Assembly: GCF_000005505.3 (NCBI RefSeq)
Contig: NC_016133.3
Span: forward strand, 5,208,001-5,272,000
DNA: 64,000 bases
Direction of reading: 5' to 3'
From: Brachypodium distachyon
Lineage: Eukaryota > Streptophyta > Magnoliopsida > Poales > Poaceae
Numbering within the stretch: position 1 is the stretch's first letter; the number at the start of each line of letters is the position of its first letter. Both the position numbers and the translations under genes were made by a program. The notes under the pieces are model-generated. The model was not told the origin of the DNA. It searched no databases and saw nothing but the letters and a program-made list of their open reading frames with translations. Positions 23,355 to 36,108 of this stretch are shown here, in pieces.

Positions 23355-25761
23355 CTATAACCTGTCAAGGCCGTCGACGATGGCCTTGCGAAACGAGTCA
23401 TTGTGGAGTAAAAAAGAGGACACGTGGCCTCCTGTTACCCACCGGACCTCTGAGCCCGGCCATGCCTTCTGGAGCTGCATGACGGAGTGTCTGGGGATGT
23501 AACCGTCGTCCTGAACGAGAATATTGCTTTAGACCCGAAACAAGTTCCAATGGTAGAAATTCTGATATCTGATATTAGCAAAAAGGTTTCAGCTTCGAAA
23601 CACTAATGACACAGAAAAGACATCTATTCTCACTTTTCAAGTAATGGAGAAATATGGTATGCTGCTGGAATAGTAGTAATAAAGCCCATATTGAACTAGT
23701 AATGTAAGCTGATGGTGAGTTACTCCTACTTCGGAAGGAATCTACCAAGTAGGTTGAGACTAGAAGTCCCAGTTGGCATTATCATATGTGGATGTGGATC
23801 ATATATATGTGATAAATAAACTGTAGAGTGGAACTAACCGTTGCACCAACAAAAATGACAGCCTGTGGTTTCTTTGGTACTGGAAATCGAGTGACGTCAG
23901 TCAGAGAGAGCACCGACCGTAACCTGTCTTTTACTTGCTCAATAGTGATTCCAGATTTCTGTGCCGCATCTTCTGTCAAAGAAGTTGCATCTTGAGCTAA
24001 TGCTGCTGCATCTTCCATCAATGCATCCCAAGCAGTGGCATGCCTGTAAAGTCCTTCACAAAAAGGTACCACAGCAGAATGTGGAGCAAGAAATGGTAGT
24101 GTGGCAATTGGTGTAGGATGCAAGGATCCAACCATTGCAGCATGTACGCCACCTGTTATTAATAAACAATGCTTATGAGCATAAACGGCAAAACATTTCA
24201 TATATAGTTTCTGTAAGCTCAGGATAAAGTTTCTGAAGTAAAAACAACGCTCATATCATATTATTCATATGACACTTTTTTCTAATAGAGATAGGAGATA
24301 GGAGATTTCTTTAAGCAAACTCATATTTATTGCCAGTTTGCCACCACTTTGTAAGGTGAATTTTAGAAGGTAAAAAGTACATGAATCTTGGAAAACCAGG
24401 TTAAGCCACTGCAGATCCTTTGTACATACCCATGCTGAGGCCGCATATGCCCATCTTGCCATAACCAGCCTCAGACTGCAACCAGTACAATAGACTGCGA
24501 GCTTCATCGATAGTGGCTTTTCCTAAGAGTAGCAAATCACTCACACATTGAAGCTTTGACCCATGCTGCATGCTAGGACGTCGTTGTCCATAATATGGGC
24601 TGCATTTCATTTGAGATGTCAGCCCCTGCAAGTTACTTGGGATGATTCGGTATCAGAGGAAAAATGTTAGATAACCCTACTACACAAACCTCACCTCTCA
24701 AGAACCATAGTTGCAATGTTGTCCTTCAAAAGAGGTGCACCAAGCCGCAACCTTCTCTCAAATGAGTGATCACCAGTGCCTACATTATTGAATTTTTTTT
24801 ACCTAGATTAATAATTACGAGTCTCTGATCAAATTTCTTTGTAAGTAGAGATAATCAGTGTGCAAAACTCCAGGAAAAACAAAGAACATCATTATCTTGC
24901 TTGTGAGTTAGAAGTGAATCTGATCGTGCAAACAGGAGTTCTAGGACCAGAAAGATTGCTAGTCATTTAACTCAAGTAATTGTAAGACGGAAACGTTGGA
25001 TCTGCTACATTTTAGAAGTCTACTTATCCTGATTTGAGTAAATGAGGTGAGGGGAACTAAATGCCTCAGAACTACATAGGCATCAGATATTACCAATCAA
25101 TCTAGTGTCCAACCAGTAATATGTAAATGCCAAAGGCACGAAAAGTAAATTCTCTCATTGGAAGGAGATTTATCTAGCGAGATGACAGTGGTACATCACC
25201 CCGGGCAGCTGCCAGGTCTCCTGGTTGAATTTTTGTGTAAACTAGAGTAAATATGATGTTTAAATTAGTAAAAATGTATGGGCAAATGCTAGCTTAGGCT
25301 TAGATATTGCCCAGGCTTCACAAATTGGCTGGCTTCGACACTGGGTACATCAAGATAAATTAGGATGGAAATAAAAACTCTGTACCTGCCAGATGGACCA
25401 CGCACGCCATCTTCTCTGGCGAGACAGACTTGGGTGTAAGAAAAGCAACTCTTGCATTGTGACTCTCAGGAGGCAATGCGTCGATTAGTCGCTCATCACA
25501 TGTGGTCCTGAAAACACCCTCTCGTAGAGAAGAATTCTTTGTCTCCCAAACTGTTTTCCATATGGGCTGCACCGCAGTTGGTGGCCAGTTTTGACTAGGT
25601 GCTTCTGGGAATAGCTGCTTGACCATCCTCTCTAACAAAACAAGTCTGGTACCTCCCCATCCTTTTGAGAAAAACGGTGTCCCTAATTTCGTGCGATGAA
25701 GGACAGTCCCATATATGTGGTCCAAAACATAATGTACCAACCCAAGATTCACTGATACCAT
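23355..25761 (-). CDS. ABHD18-like alpha/beta hydrolase (DUF2048)
   Basis: Serine hydrolase-fold protein of the ABHD18 family. The plant substrate is unknown; animal ABHD18 has been linked to mitochondrial lipid metabolism, which I treat only as background. Exons on the minus strand: 25386-25761, 24695-24779, 24430-24599, 23839-24152, 23355-23510. Phases join to 366 aa. The start MVSVNLGLVHYVLDHIYG matches the conserved family N-terminus; the frame is open further upstream, but that part looks like 5' UTR. The nucleophile elbow is G-L-S209-M-G, split over exons 3 and 4. The acid is likely D316 or D317 (DDGYIPRH), and the base H344 (VTGGHVSS). A helical, Ala-rich cap segment (about 245-285) precedes the acid. 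A 5' UTR intron is likely, with an acceptor near 25827 and a donor near 26751. All introns seen are GT-AG. The gene is convergent with the bZIP gene. Confidence 0.93.
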
Positions 25762-27049
25762 ATTCAATGGATGTCTGCTAATGTTGATTACTGATACTTT
25801 ATTAGTTGACACTGAGAGATGCCTGCACCAAAAATATTTAACAGTAACCAAAGTCAGCATATCCTAAGAAATTTGACGTATGAGGGACATTTCACAATTA
25901 ATGGCAAAAGAGTGGCTTTCAGCATATTAAGCATCACATGCTCACTTATTTGGATAAAACTTGATGCAAGCACAGAACAAAGCAAATAAACCCACTAGTT
26001 TGGAATTTGGATAAAGCATAGCAACAACATGGAGGCATTTGGCGCATATACACAACACAATAGTTTGACAGTATCAATTCAGAAACTATGGCCAGAATTG
26101 AGAACTGTCAAAGAAGAGTTGCGGATTATGAAACTAGACTCACAAGCACACATTTAAAGTTGACGTTCACCTTTTCCTTACACAAAAAAACATAACAGGA
26201 CCATAAGGATGGAAATAAAAGCCCCAGGAGATGAGGATTTTCATTTATACACTACGAGTAGCATTCCCCAGATCAATGTATCATCATATCCAGGCGTAGC
26301 CACACCATATATCGAGGACAGCAAAAAAAACGACGACGTCTGCACAGGAACGCACCTAATCGAGGCAGATCTGGAAGAAATTTGCCTGACCTCCGGGACG
26401 TTCAATGCAGGTACGCCATATGCTCTCTACCGCGTACAAGGCATCATCGCATCTAACTATATAAAGTTTCAGACCAGGAATCCGCCTCGCAATCCAACAC
26501 TGCGTCCCTCAGCCAAGCAGACGCCGAATCGCTTAAGAAACCACCGAAACACACAACACACGGGCGGTTCGGACACAATCCGCGGTGGAAGGAGACGCGA
26601 ACCCGTGGGGGAAATCAAATCCCCCCTCGTGAGGAATCGGCGCAGATTCGCACCGAGATCCACGGGCGGCGAGAGGAGGAGGGGGGAGTGGAGAGAGGGG
26701 AGGGTTAGGGGAATGGAGGAGACCCGCGCGCGCGGCGACGCGCCGAGAATTACCTCGTTGGATCCGCGGCGCCGCGAGGAAGACGGCGGGAGGGTCGGAT
26801 GCGGCTCTGTCGCTGGCGTCGGGATTGAACTTTTGGCCGGGGCGGATGGATTGGATTTGGAGGAACGCTTTTGGTTGCGTTGTCGGGCGCGAGACGGTGG
26901 GCGACGGCCGGGGCCGGCCGTGCCGAAAGTTTTGACGTTGCACGTGGTTTGTTTTGGTTTGGGTCCGGACGGTACGCAGGGGGTTGATTACGTGGCGGAT
27001 AAGATGGGGGTACAAACCTCTTTACGCTTATCCAGTCCATCTTAAAAGC

Positions 27050-29200
27050 CCCGACAGTAAAAAATTAGGTTGCTTGTAAAAGAAAAAAGTTGCTACACAT
27101 GTTGAGTTTATATTGTAATCTGACATCATAAATGGTAAAAATGGATGGGGCAAAAGCAAATATGAGACCCCAGTGCAATACCAGACACGACCTTAGTTAA
27201 GGTGATCGAAATATATGCACAATTTAGCCTTTGTACTTGCAACGGGAGGGAGGAATGCTCGTTCTTTATGTTGTGACATCATTGCGGCCAAGCTGTTGAT
27301 GTGCCTTCCGATCGAACCACTCTGATCACCCTATTTAGGGGCGGAGACAAGCCCCGGGCAACCAGGGTTGTGGCCTGGGGCGTGAAAAGTTTTTCTTTGA
27401 TAAATTTTAAAGGATTTTAAATTTGGAATGGGGTTTTCTTGTTTGATTTGTTCTTTTCAGAACTATTATATATATCTGGCCTTCGTCTTCATTACATCCT
27501 TGCTCTGTCACTGGCGCAATTCGCCTCGTTGCGAATGAGAGAGATGGGATGCTATTTTGTTCACGATGTGATGGGTTTCAGGCCAAAGCGTGAAAAATTC
27601 CTAACCCTTGCTCGAGTTTGACTATACTGGGTGTCTGAACCAGCGCTCATGCCGATTCAAGAAGTCACGGTGTTAAAAAAAACTAAATTGTCAAACAAAT
27701 TACAAGTTTAGGTACTTGTTATATATAAGAAGGGGGTGGGGTGGGGGGGAGCTAGATGGAAGAAGGTTAATGACACATGGAAAAGGGCAAGGATCCATGA
27801 CCAACCATGAACCACCCTCTCTCTCATTTGGTATCCCATGATAGCATGGACCAAGTTCTTCACATTGTGCTCATTTTCCACTCCCGTAAGGTGAAATTTG
27901 TCATTTGCCGAGTACCACTAGTTGTATAAACCTCATATCTCACCATATAGAATTAACTCAAGGAGAAAGCATATCATTTTCTTGAGTTCTTAGCCTACAT
28001 ACTTAGAAAGACAACTCACCATCTCAGGTCGATGGCCGAGTCTATAGCACCTTCCAGCTCTAGCATCAACATCTGAAAATACTCTATACCTCCTCGTCTT
28101 CATTTACTATTTGTATCTTTGTGGTTGTGTACTATCAGTTACTTATGTTTCAGTTATCATCTGATATATAATCACAGGATTGGACGACCATCAGAGGTTA
28201 GTGTTTTTTTTTACAGCATGTCAAAGGTTAGTGGTTGTACAACAGTTCAAAACACATTCATGCCCATGTGAGTGTTCGTCTGTCTTTGAAAGAAAAACTA
28301 GACGAGCAAGCGTGCTTCGTTATGCCGTATTTTTAATGTGTCAAAGCAATTTGGAAGCAAAGTTAACGAACACAACAGTTGGTCTTTCACGTAACAAAGT
28401 TTCAGCAGCTACATGATAAGCAACGTTATTGGTTGACATGTGTCAACCATTGCTATAAACTCGTATCCTCGTCCGGATTCTAAACAATGACAAGTCTGAA
28501 CCATACCCAAAAACTCTTGTTGTACTGTCAAAAGGAACATACCACAGATGACGAGAGTTCGTTGACAGCACTCTACTGTACGAGCCCCAACTACTGTATA
28601 CGTTCTCATCCAGAACGGTGAACACGGCCGGTACCGGAGGAGGAGGAGATCACAGGCTCACGGCCGTGGTCCGTTCTGAATTTGCGCTGTTTATCGTCAG
28701 TCTTTTATCACTTTTTTCTTTGACGGAACGGTTTATCCTGGGTTTGTGAATCCAAGAACAGGGTTAGCAGTGGGGAATCTGCCGCTCAAGTGAATCTGCG
28801 ACCGCGATTTGCGAAAGCTGACATCGACCGCTGCCGTTGGACGATCGTCGTCAGATAGACACCGTTTGTCCAACGAACGCTCCGACGTGCAAGCAAGCGG
28901 AAGCTGTTAGCGGCCGCTGCCATGCCGTAGGATGCTTCTTGCGGCCCGTAGGATGCAAGAATCTCTCCCTGCCACCATCAACCGTCGCTCTCATGCCTCC
29001 CCCTCGATGCGTATCTCTCGCGTCTTCCCCGATGATGATGATCCGTCCACGGGCTCGCGCACGAACGGAAGCAAACAACGATAATTCCATCTCTCGTTCG
29101 CTCGCCTAGTCGCCTCCCGGCTCTCGGAGTGAGTGGCTGACGGCTGACCTGTGATTTGGGCTTGCTTAGCGTGCAATTCTCGGCTAATCTTGGCGATTAT
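27050..29200. other. Intergenic region between divergent hydrolase and GH127 genes
   Basis: About 2.1 kb. The left part is AT-rich, with a GGGGTGGGGTGGGGGGGAG tract at about 27731-27750. The right part, from about 28850, turns GC-rich and probably contains the promoter and leader of the GH127 gene. ORFs here show no recognisable domain. Confidence 0.5.
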
Positions 29201-29391
29201 CCGCCTCTCTGATTGCCCTTGTTGCCGTCGCTTGGTAGTTAATCCTGCCGCCGACGCCGTGGTGTCCGGTCATAATTAAAGCGGTGGGGATTCTTGTAAA
29301 TTCCCCTTCTTCCCCTATGCGCTGTCGCCGCGGTGGTAGTCGAGTGGGGACTAAAGAGTGAGCGAGATTTCTCGGCGAGGCGAGAGGAGAG

Positions 29392-32300
29392 ATGGCGCTG
29401 GCGGCGTTTGGGGTGGTGGCGGTGCTTCTGGCCACCGCCGTCCTCCGTGGCGCGGAGGCGAAGGTCTGCACCAACACGTTCCCGGCGTCGGGGTCGGCGT
29501 CGCACACGGAGCGTGCGGCGGCGCAGCTGCGGGCAGCGGAGTCGGAGGACGCCGCGCTGCGGCTGCCAGGGCTCGTTGACCATGGCCACGGACACGAGCA
29601 GCACCTCATCCCTACCGACGAGTCCGCCTGGATGGCGCTCATGCCGCGGAGGCTCCTAGCCGGCGGAGCCGGCGGCAACGGGGCCCCGCCGCGCGAGGCG
29701 TTCGACTGGCTGATGCTCTACCGCAAGCTCCGCGGCGGAGGCGACGGGGCCATTGACGGCCCGGCGGCGGCGGCGGCGGGGCCGTTCCTCTCGGAGGCGT
29801 CGCTGCACGACGTGCGGCTGCAGCCGGGCACCGTGTACTGGCAGGCCCAGCAGACCAACCTGGAGTACCTGCTCCTCCTGGACGCCGACCGCCTAGTCTG
29901 GAGCTTCCGGACCCAGGCCGGCCTGCCGGCCACAGGGACGCCCTACGGCGGATGGGAGGGCCCCTCCGTCGAGCTCCGAGGACACTTTGTCGGTGCGCCG
30001 TCGCACATTCTTACAGTGCTGCTCATTCAACTGAATTTCTGTTGGCCTGACCCTGATGATGGTCTTTGCATTGCAGGGCACTACCTGACTGCCGCCGCCA
30101 AGATGTGGGCGAGCACTCACAATGACACCCTCCGCACCAAGATGTCGTCGGTCATTGACACGCTCTATGACTGCCAGAAGAAGATGGGCATGGGGTACCT
30201 GTCGGCCTTCCCGACCGAGTTCTTTGACCGCGCCGAGGCCCTCACCACTGTTTGGGCTCCTTACTACACAATCCACAAGGTATAGAAATTCAGTCTTTTA
30301 ATTGTGTCAGGCTGTGATCCAAAATTCCAAATCATTGTTTGCCATCATGTTTTCTGTGTCATCCTCGATTCCCTGTGATTCTAACACGTTGTCCTACTGC
30401 TTGAGTGCGAATTTTGGTCTGCAGATTATGCAAGGGCTTCTTGATCAGTATACAGTGGCTGGAAGCTCCAAGGCCCTTGAGATGGTTGTGGGGATGGCTG
30501 ATTACTTCAGTGGCCGTGTGAAGAATGTCATACAGAAATACAGCATCGAGAGGCACTGGGCATCGCTGAATGAGGAGACTGGGGGCATGAATGATGTGCT
30601 ATACCAACTCTACGCGATAACGGTGATATTTGCCGATTATGTGTAGTTTGCTGTCTGCTTTAGAAGCATGTTTTGGATGTAGTTCTGACTTGCTTGTTTC
30701 TCTAACTTGGGCAGAATGATTTGAAGCACCTGACACTGGCTCACCTCTTTGACAAACCATGCTTTCTTGGCTTGCTTGCAGTTCAGGTCTGCTGATTTGT
30801 TCTCCTAGCCGTGACTCCTCTGATAATTTGAGTAACAGTAAGGACTGTGTGTTAGTTCATTGTAAATGATTCACCATCCTTTTGTCTCGTTTACACCTAG
30901 CATTATGTCCATGTTATATCATAGCTTAATATGTCAAATATTTGGATGAGTTCATGCTTGGTTTAATTTAATTGTTGTCAGCATACCAAATAGATCGCTG
31001 CTGCAATGAAGTGTTTATTGAATATGTAGAATATAGTAAACTCACAATTTTTCAATGCGTACCTACATAAAAATTGAAATTGGCCTCCTTTTGTCTGACT
31101 CTTAATTCACAGAATACAAGAATACTATTGCTAATCCTATTGCAGGAGTTTCTTGGGATTGAGAGTTATCGAGTGTTATGTTTCTGTTTCAGGCTGACAG
31201 TATTTCTGGCTTCCATTCTAATACGCACATTCCAGTTGTCATTGGTGCACAAATGAGATATGAAGTTACTGGTGATGTTCTTTACAAGGTAAAAGAATGC
31301 AAACCTTAATTTCTGGAGAGCTGAAGTACTTCACAATGTTGATGGAGAAAATTTTGTCCAGAGATATGATCACAAGTATATAGTTCAATATTGGCAACTC
31401 TTTCGGAATGAAAACAATATCTTGTTTCACTTCTAGTGTGTGTAGGCCTCTCGCCAGTAATGGTAAATATGCAAATGGGTCTGGGAAGTTGGGATAGCTT
31501 AACCTGGTGTAGAAGATATTAAATGCTAGACTGTGTCCACTTGGTATAATTCTTTGGGGTGTGGCGGGCTGAAGGAAGGAATGCTTGATTATGCTGCTTT
31601 ATTTACTTCTTCGTGTCATTTTTGTGTCAGCTTCATGTCAAAGATTCTGTTGGTATTTTACTGAAGTTGTGTCATCTGCTTTCTTCTTCTCTCATTTTGG
31701 CTCCATTTGGGTGAAGCTAAACTGACCGTAATCCTAATGCTTGAAACAGCAAATTGCGTCATCCTTTATGGACATGATAAATTCTTCTCATAGCTATGCA
31801 ACTGGTGGGACATCTGCAGGCGAATTCTGGTGCTATTACTCAGATGCTTGATTTCAATACTAAATGACCACAGTTATCTTTGGGATATGAGCTTATAGCC
31901 TAACCGTTTTTCAGGTATGATCCAAAACGTTTAGCTGCGACTCTGAGTACCGAGAACGAGGAATCTTGCACTACCTACAACATGCTCAAGGTTTACAATT
32001 ATCAAATCGTTCCGTGAAACTTTTTTCTCTCTCCCATAAACATGTAATATGCAAACGGTATGCAGGTTTCCCGCAACCTTTTCAGATGGACAAAGGAAAT
32101 ATCATATGCGGACTATTATGAAAGGGCACTGATAAATGGTGTGTTAAGCATCCAGAGAGGGACGGATCCGGGTGTGATGATTTACATGCTACCACAGGCT
32201 CCTGGACGATCTAAAGCAGTGGGCTATCATGGTTGGGGAACACTGTATGATTCATTCTGGTGTTGTTATGGGACAGGTAATGCTGTAAATCTGCTGACTA

Positions 32301-33991
32301 CTGCTTACTATGACATTGCTGCCTTCATGTGAAATGAAGCAACTATGGCATTTTTCTAATTTTGACTTCTCTGCTATATCTTTTTTTTTTTTTTGCATTT
32401 TGTTCTAAGTTGTAATTCGAAATTACGAAGTCCTTGTGAGTTTTCGTTTTGCATTTGCAGGTATAGAATCATTTTCGAAACTTGGCGACTCCATTTACTT
32501 TGAGGAGAAAGGACATGCGCCAGCACTCAACATCATTCAGTACATACCAAGCACTTTTAACTGGAAAACAGCTGGGCTTACCGTTACTCAACAACTTGAA
32601 TCCCTTAGCTCTTCGGACCCGTATCTTCGAGTTTCACTCTCTGTCTCTGCAAAGGTAAATTCTTCTCAAACTTCTTTACATGAAATTTTTATGAAAGCAT
32701 AATAACTTAGCTAGTTAGCTTTCTTATTTCTATTGGATAAAGGGTCAATCTGCAACATTGAATGTAAGAATACCAACATGGACATCTGCCAATGGGACAA
32801 AAGCAACTTTAACTGGCAAAGATTTGGGATTAGTAACTCCAGGTATAATCATTTGAATGAAGGAATCTCAAAATTACCAGTTCAGTTACTTAGTATCACT
32901 TTCCATTTGGAAACAAGTGTTTTATTTGATATTATTGTTTGGACAGGAACTTTGCTCTCAATAAGCAAACAATGGAACTCAGATGAACACTTGTCACTGC
33001 AATTCCCCATCTCCCTAAGGACGGAAGCAATAAAAGGTAAAAAGAAAGTAGAAAATTTCAACTACTATGAAATACTATATTCGTCGCTATATATTGGAAG
33101 TTAAAGCAGCATGTAGCTAGTTTTTCTGATGCAGTTTAGCACGATAACTCGTCATGTCAACCAATGACAATGGAAAACTGCTGTGTTGCTGTACGATAAC
33201 TACTGTGTTTTATTTTAGCTGAAATCTTTGATCAGTTACTAATTGCCAACCATGCTACAGATGATCGACCGCAGTATGCATCTCTTCAAGCAATTCTATT
33301 TGGTCCGTTTGTTCTTGCGGGTCTCTCCTCTGGTGATTGGGATGCGAAAGCGAGCAGTGCAGTTTCAGACTGGATCACTGCAGTACCTTCATCGTACAAC
33401 TCACAACTGATGACCTTCACGCAAGAATCAAATGGAAAGACATTTGTTCTGTCAAGCTCAAATGGCTCTCTGACAATGCAAGAACGACCTTCAATTGACG
33501 GCACCGACACTGCTGTCCATGCGACATTTAGAGTACACTCTCAGGACTCTACAAGCCAGCAGGGCACGTACAACGCAGCCCTGAAAGGCACCCCTGTGCA
33601 GATTGAACCATTCGACCTGCCAGGAACGGTGATCACCAACAACCTTACCTTCTCTGCGCAGAAGAGCTCAGCTTCCTTCTTCGACATAGTACCTGGGCTC
33701 GATGGGAAGCCGAACTCAGTTTCACTCGAGCTCGGGACAAAATCGGGATGCTTCATGGTGTCTGGAGCAGATTACTCTGCTGGGACAAAAATTCAGGTCA
33801 GCTGCAAGAGTTCTCTTCAGAGCATCGGCGGGATATTTGAGCAGGCGGCAAGCTTTGTGCAGGCCACTCCACTTCGGCAGTACCATCCGATCAGCTTTGT
33901 CGCGAAGGGGGTGAGGAGGAACTTCCTCTTGGAGCCATTGTACAGCTTGAGGGACGAATTCTACACGGTTTACTTCAACCTTGTGGCCTGA
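29392..33991 (+). CDS. GH127 beta-L-arabinofuranosidase, secreted (DUF1680)
   Basis: Predicted secreted glycosidase removing beta-L-arabinofuranose, for example from cell-wall glycoproteins. Exons: 29392-29992, 30077-30279, 30425-30622, 30715-30786, 31193-31288, 31750-31829, 31915-31990, 32066-32276, 32461-32654, 32743-32842, 32947-33036, 33261-33991; all GT-AG, 883 aa. Residues 1-23 look like a signal peptide ending at GAEA. The DUF1680 barrel spans about 110-640. By comparison with Bifidobacterium HypBA1, as I recall it, the expected acid/base is E415 (AGEFW), the zinc ligands are E433 and C435 (E-S-C) with C508-C509 (WCCYG), and C508 is the likely nucleophile. The C-terminal 150 residues look like an arabinose-binding AbfB module. 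Intron 1 (84 nt) has no in-frame stop and a length divisible by three. Gene length and layout match plant homologues. Confidence 0.95.
29993..30076 (+). other. Frame-neutral 84-nt intron (exitron-like)
   Basis: Starts GTGCGC and ends TTGCAG. It is 84 bases long with no stop in the host frame, so retention would add 28 residues to the GH127 protein near the start of the catalytic region instead of truncating it. The conserved join V-G-H-Y-L across the splice supports removal as the main form. Confidence 0.7.
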
Positions 33992-34019
33992 GCCTGCAAG
34001 ATTACTTACTAGAAACTGT

Positions 34020-35592
34020 CAAGAATGAGACACGACCTCTTTCTTCTCGTGTGTGTATATATAATGTAGTTTAGAACAACACCATAAGAGGAACTGAGTT
34101 GTTTCTGCTGAAATAATAATCTTATATGAGATTACAGTTGAGTGCAATACTGGGAATTTCTTCAGCGAGTCGGTTACTTCTGATTTGTCTGAATTTTATT
34201 GTTTGCAGGAGGAACATATCCCTGAGTTGCTCAATACTGCCATGATCTTTTTTCTTTTTCCTTTTTTTCGGTTTCTGTATGTTGGCAACTGAAGCTGCTG
34301 CTGAATATATGCTACTGTCTATCCTGGTAATAGATAGATAAATAATGGGAGCAGGTAACAACGCCTAATCCAGCCCATGCGCCTAATCATCATCTAATTA
34401 GAATACATCTCCAGCTATTGGGAGGAGAGCAAAGTCTAGGATCCTATCCGCTCTCATAAACAAATACAGGAGAATCTCAACTGATCAGAGCTCCTCGTCA
34501 GTGCCTGCATTGTTTAACACATCTCTGCTCAACACCCGGCAAAAGAGTTGATCAATGTGCACATCATGGCCCTAAAACCACAAATCAAGCAAAAGAAAAT
34601 TCATCTCCTGCAGAGAATATTTTGGCACAACTAATTGGCTTCTTTACTAGAGACAATCATGCCATGCCACGACGGCTCCGTAATGATGTCAACCCATGTG
34701 TTAAGCAATTGTGTAGAGATGTTAGGGCGCAAGATTTGGCATTAGACAACTGAATTTGTGGAATGTCCCTTTGCATCACAACGGGAAAAAAATGCAAAAT
34801 GAATTTTCAGTGCATTGTATACATGTACTGCAACGAAGAACCAATCGGCATCCCCAACAAACAAAGTTGAACCATGATTCGAACGAAGAAAGAAAATTAT
34901 CAGGAGTCTTAATTCACGGCATCCTGGATTACTTATGCAGATGCCAATAGCTTGGAATGTCAAACATTCAGGTGTATTTGCTTCAGCTTCATAGGATCCC
35001 GGATTACTAAAAGCAGAGGTCCATTTAGGTGTATATGCATCAGTTCTAACCCACGGTGCAAAAGGGCATAGATCGATATCCTGAGAACCACAATCATACT
35101 CCCTTTTCTCTCTGAATTGGGCAATCTAGAGCACGAAGCTAACCGTCTGCAAATGCAAAACAACACACACATGCAGCCATAAACATTATATAACACATTT
35201 GATTTGAACGCTTGTCAGATAATGGTGCATATTGAACATTAGAGTGAAATCAAGAAATGAACTCATGAGCAATATAATGAACCATTGCTGATTACTATTA
35301 CTGATTGGAATGTAACACACATGGGACAATAGAAGTACATTACAGCGCTAGCTATATGAGACGCCACAATACTGACCAAGAAACCACCATGAATAAAGTT
35401 ACACAACACGCAAACCATTCAGAATCGACTGACAGGACTGAGTTCTTGCAGCTGCCAAGATGCAGTATGCACCACAATGCTGAACACCTTGAGAAATGTA
35501 GCAGCCAACAAGAAAGAGGAGCAAGGATGACACCGCAAAGGCAGATGATGAAATTTCATAGATTTGCAACCCATTTCTTCCATGTAGGCCAC
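34020..35592. other. Region between convergent GH127 and SAP genes
   Basis: About 1.6 kb between two stop codons. It must hold both 3' UTRs; the SAP transcript probably ends somewhere in 35000-35590. I see no gene, MITE or tandem repeat of note. Confidence 0.5.
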
Positions 35593-36108
35593 TTAGATCT
35601 TGTCAAGCTTCTCTGCCTTCACCACTGGATTGGCCTTGGCGATGGCATCCCTAGCTGCAGTCCGGTAGTCGAACTGGCAGTCATGCTTGTCAGAGTAGCG
35701 GTGCATTGAACAGTACATGTTACCGCATCGGCAGTTGAATCCTGTCAGCCCAACCCTCTTCCTGCAGGTAGAACACCGATTCGGCCCCTCCTTCCTCTTG
35801 GGGCGTACAGCAACAGCCTCGCTGGTGCCTGCTACATCGGTAGACTGCACAACGAGCTTCTCCACCTCAACCTGAGCAACCGCCACCTCCACAGTTGCAG
35901 CAACAACAGGGCCTTTCCCACTGTCGCTACCATTGACAATGCTATCGAAGGAGGAGGCAGCTTGCTTGGCCTGCTCCTCCTTCATGACCATCTCCTTATG
36001 GCACTTAGAGCACATGTTCATGGTGGCCGCACTACCAAAGAAGCCACAGTTATTGACGCATAGGATTGGGCCCTCTGGCTGCTGGCAACCTGCCTCCTTG
36101 TGTTCCAT
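35593..36108 (-). CDS. A20/AN1 zinc-finger stress-associated protein (SAP)
   Basis: A 171-residue stress-associated protein of the grass SAP4/SAP8 type. Family members bind ubiquitin through A20, some act as E3 ligases, and they respond to cold, drought, salt and ABA. The A20 finger has C17-x3-C21-x11-C33-x2-C36. The AN1 finger has C112-x2-C115-x9, then C-x-C, C, H, H and the closing C144. The C-terminal tail is [22 protein letters not shown], a conserved end. The coding region has no intron, as usual for the family. A 5' UTR intron is probable: an acceptor CTGCAG sits just upstream of the start (exon resumes at 36124), and a donor lies near 36857 beside the GC-rich leader. All zinc ligands are present, so the gene looks functional. 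Confidence 0.96.
   Translation of the reverse strand: MEHKEAGCQQPEGPILCVNNCGFFGSAATMNMCSKCHKEMVMKEEQAKQAASSFDSIVNGSDSGKGPVVAATVEVAVAQVEVEKLVVQSTDVAGTSEAVAVRPKRKEGPNRCSTCRKRVGLTGFNCRCGNMYCSMHRYSDKHDCQFDYRTAARDAIAKANPVVKAEKLDKI

Noticed and set aside
26209..27045. 278-codon plus-strand ORF
   Set aside because: Arg-rich frame antisense to the GC-rich leader of the hydrolase gene; no domain.
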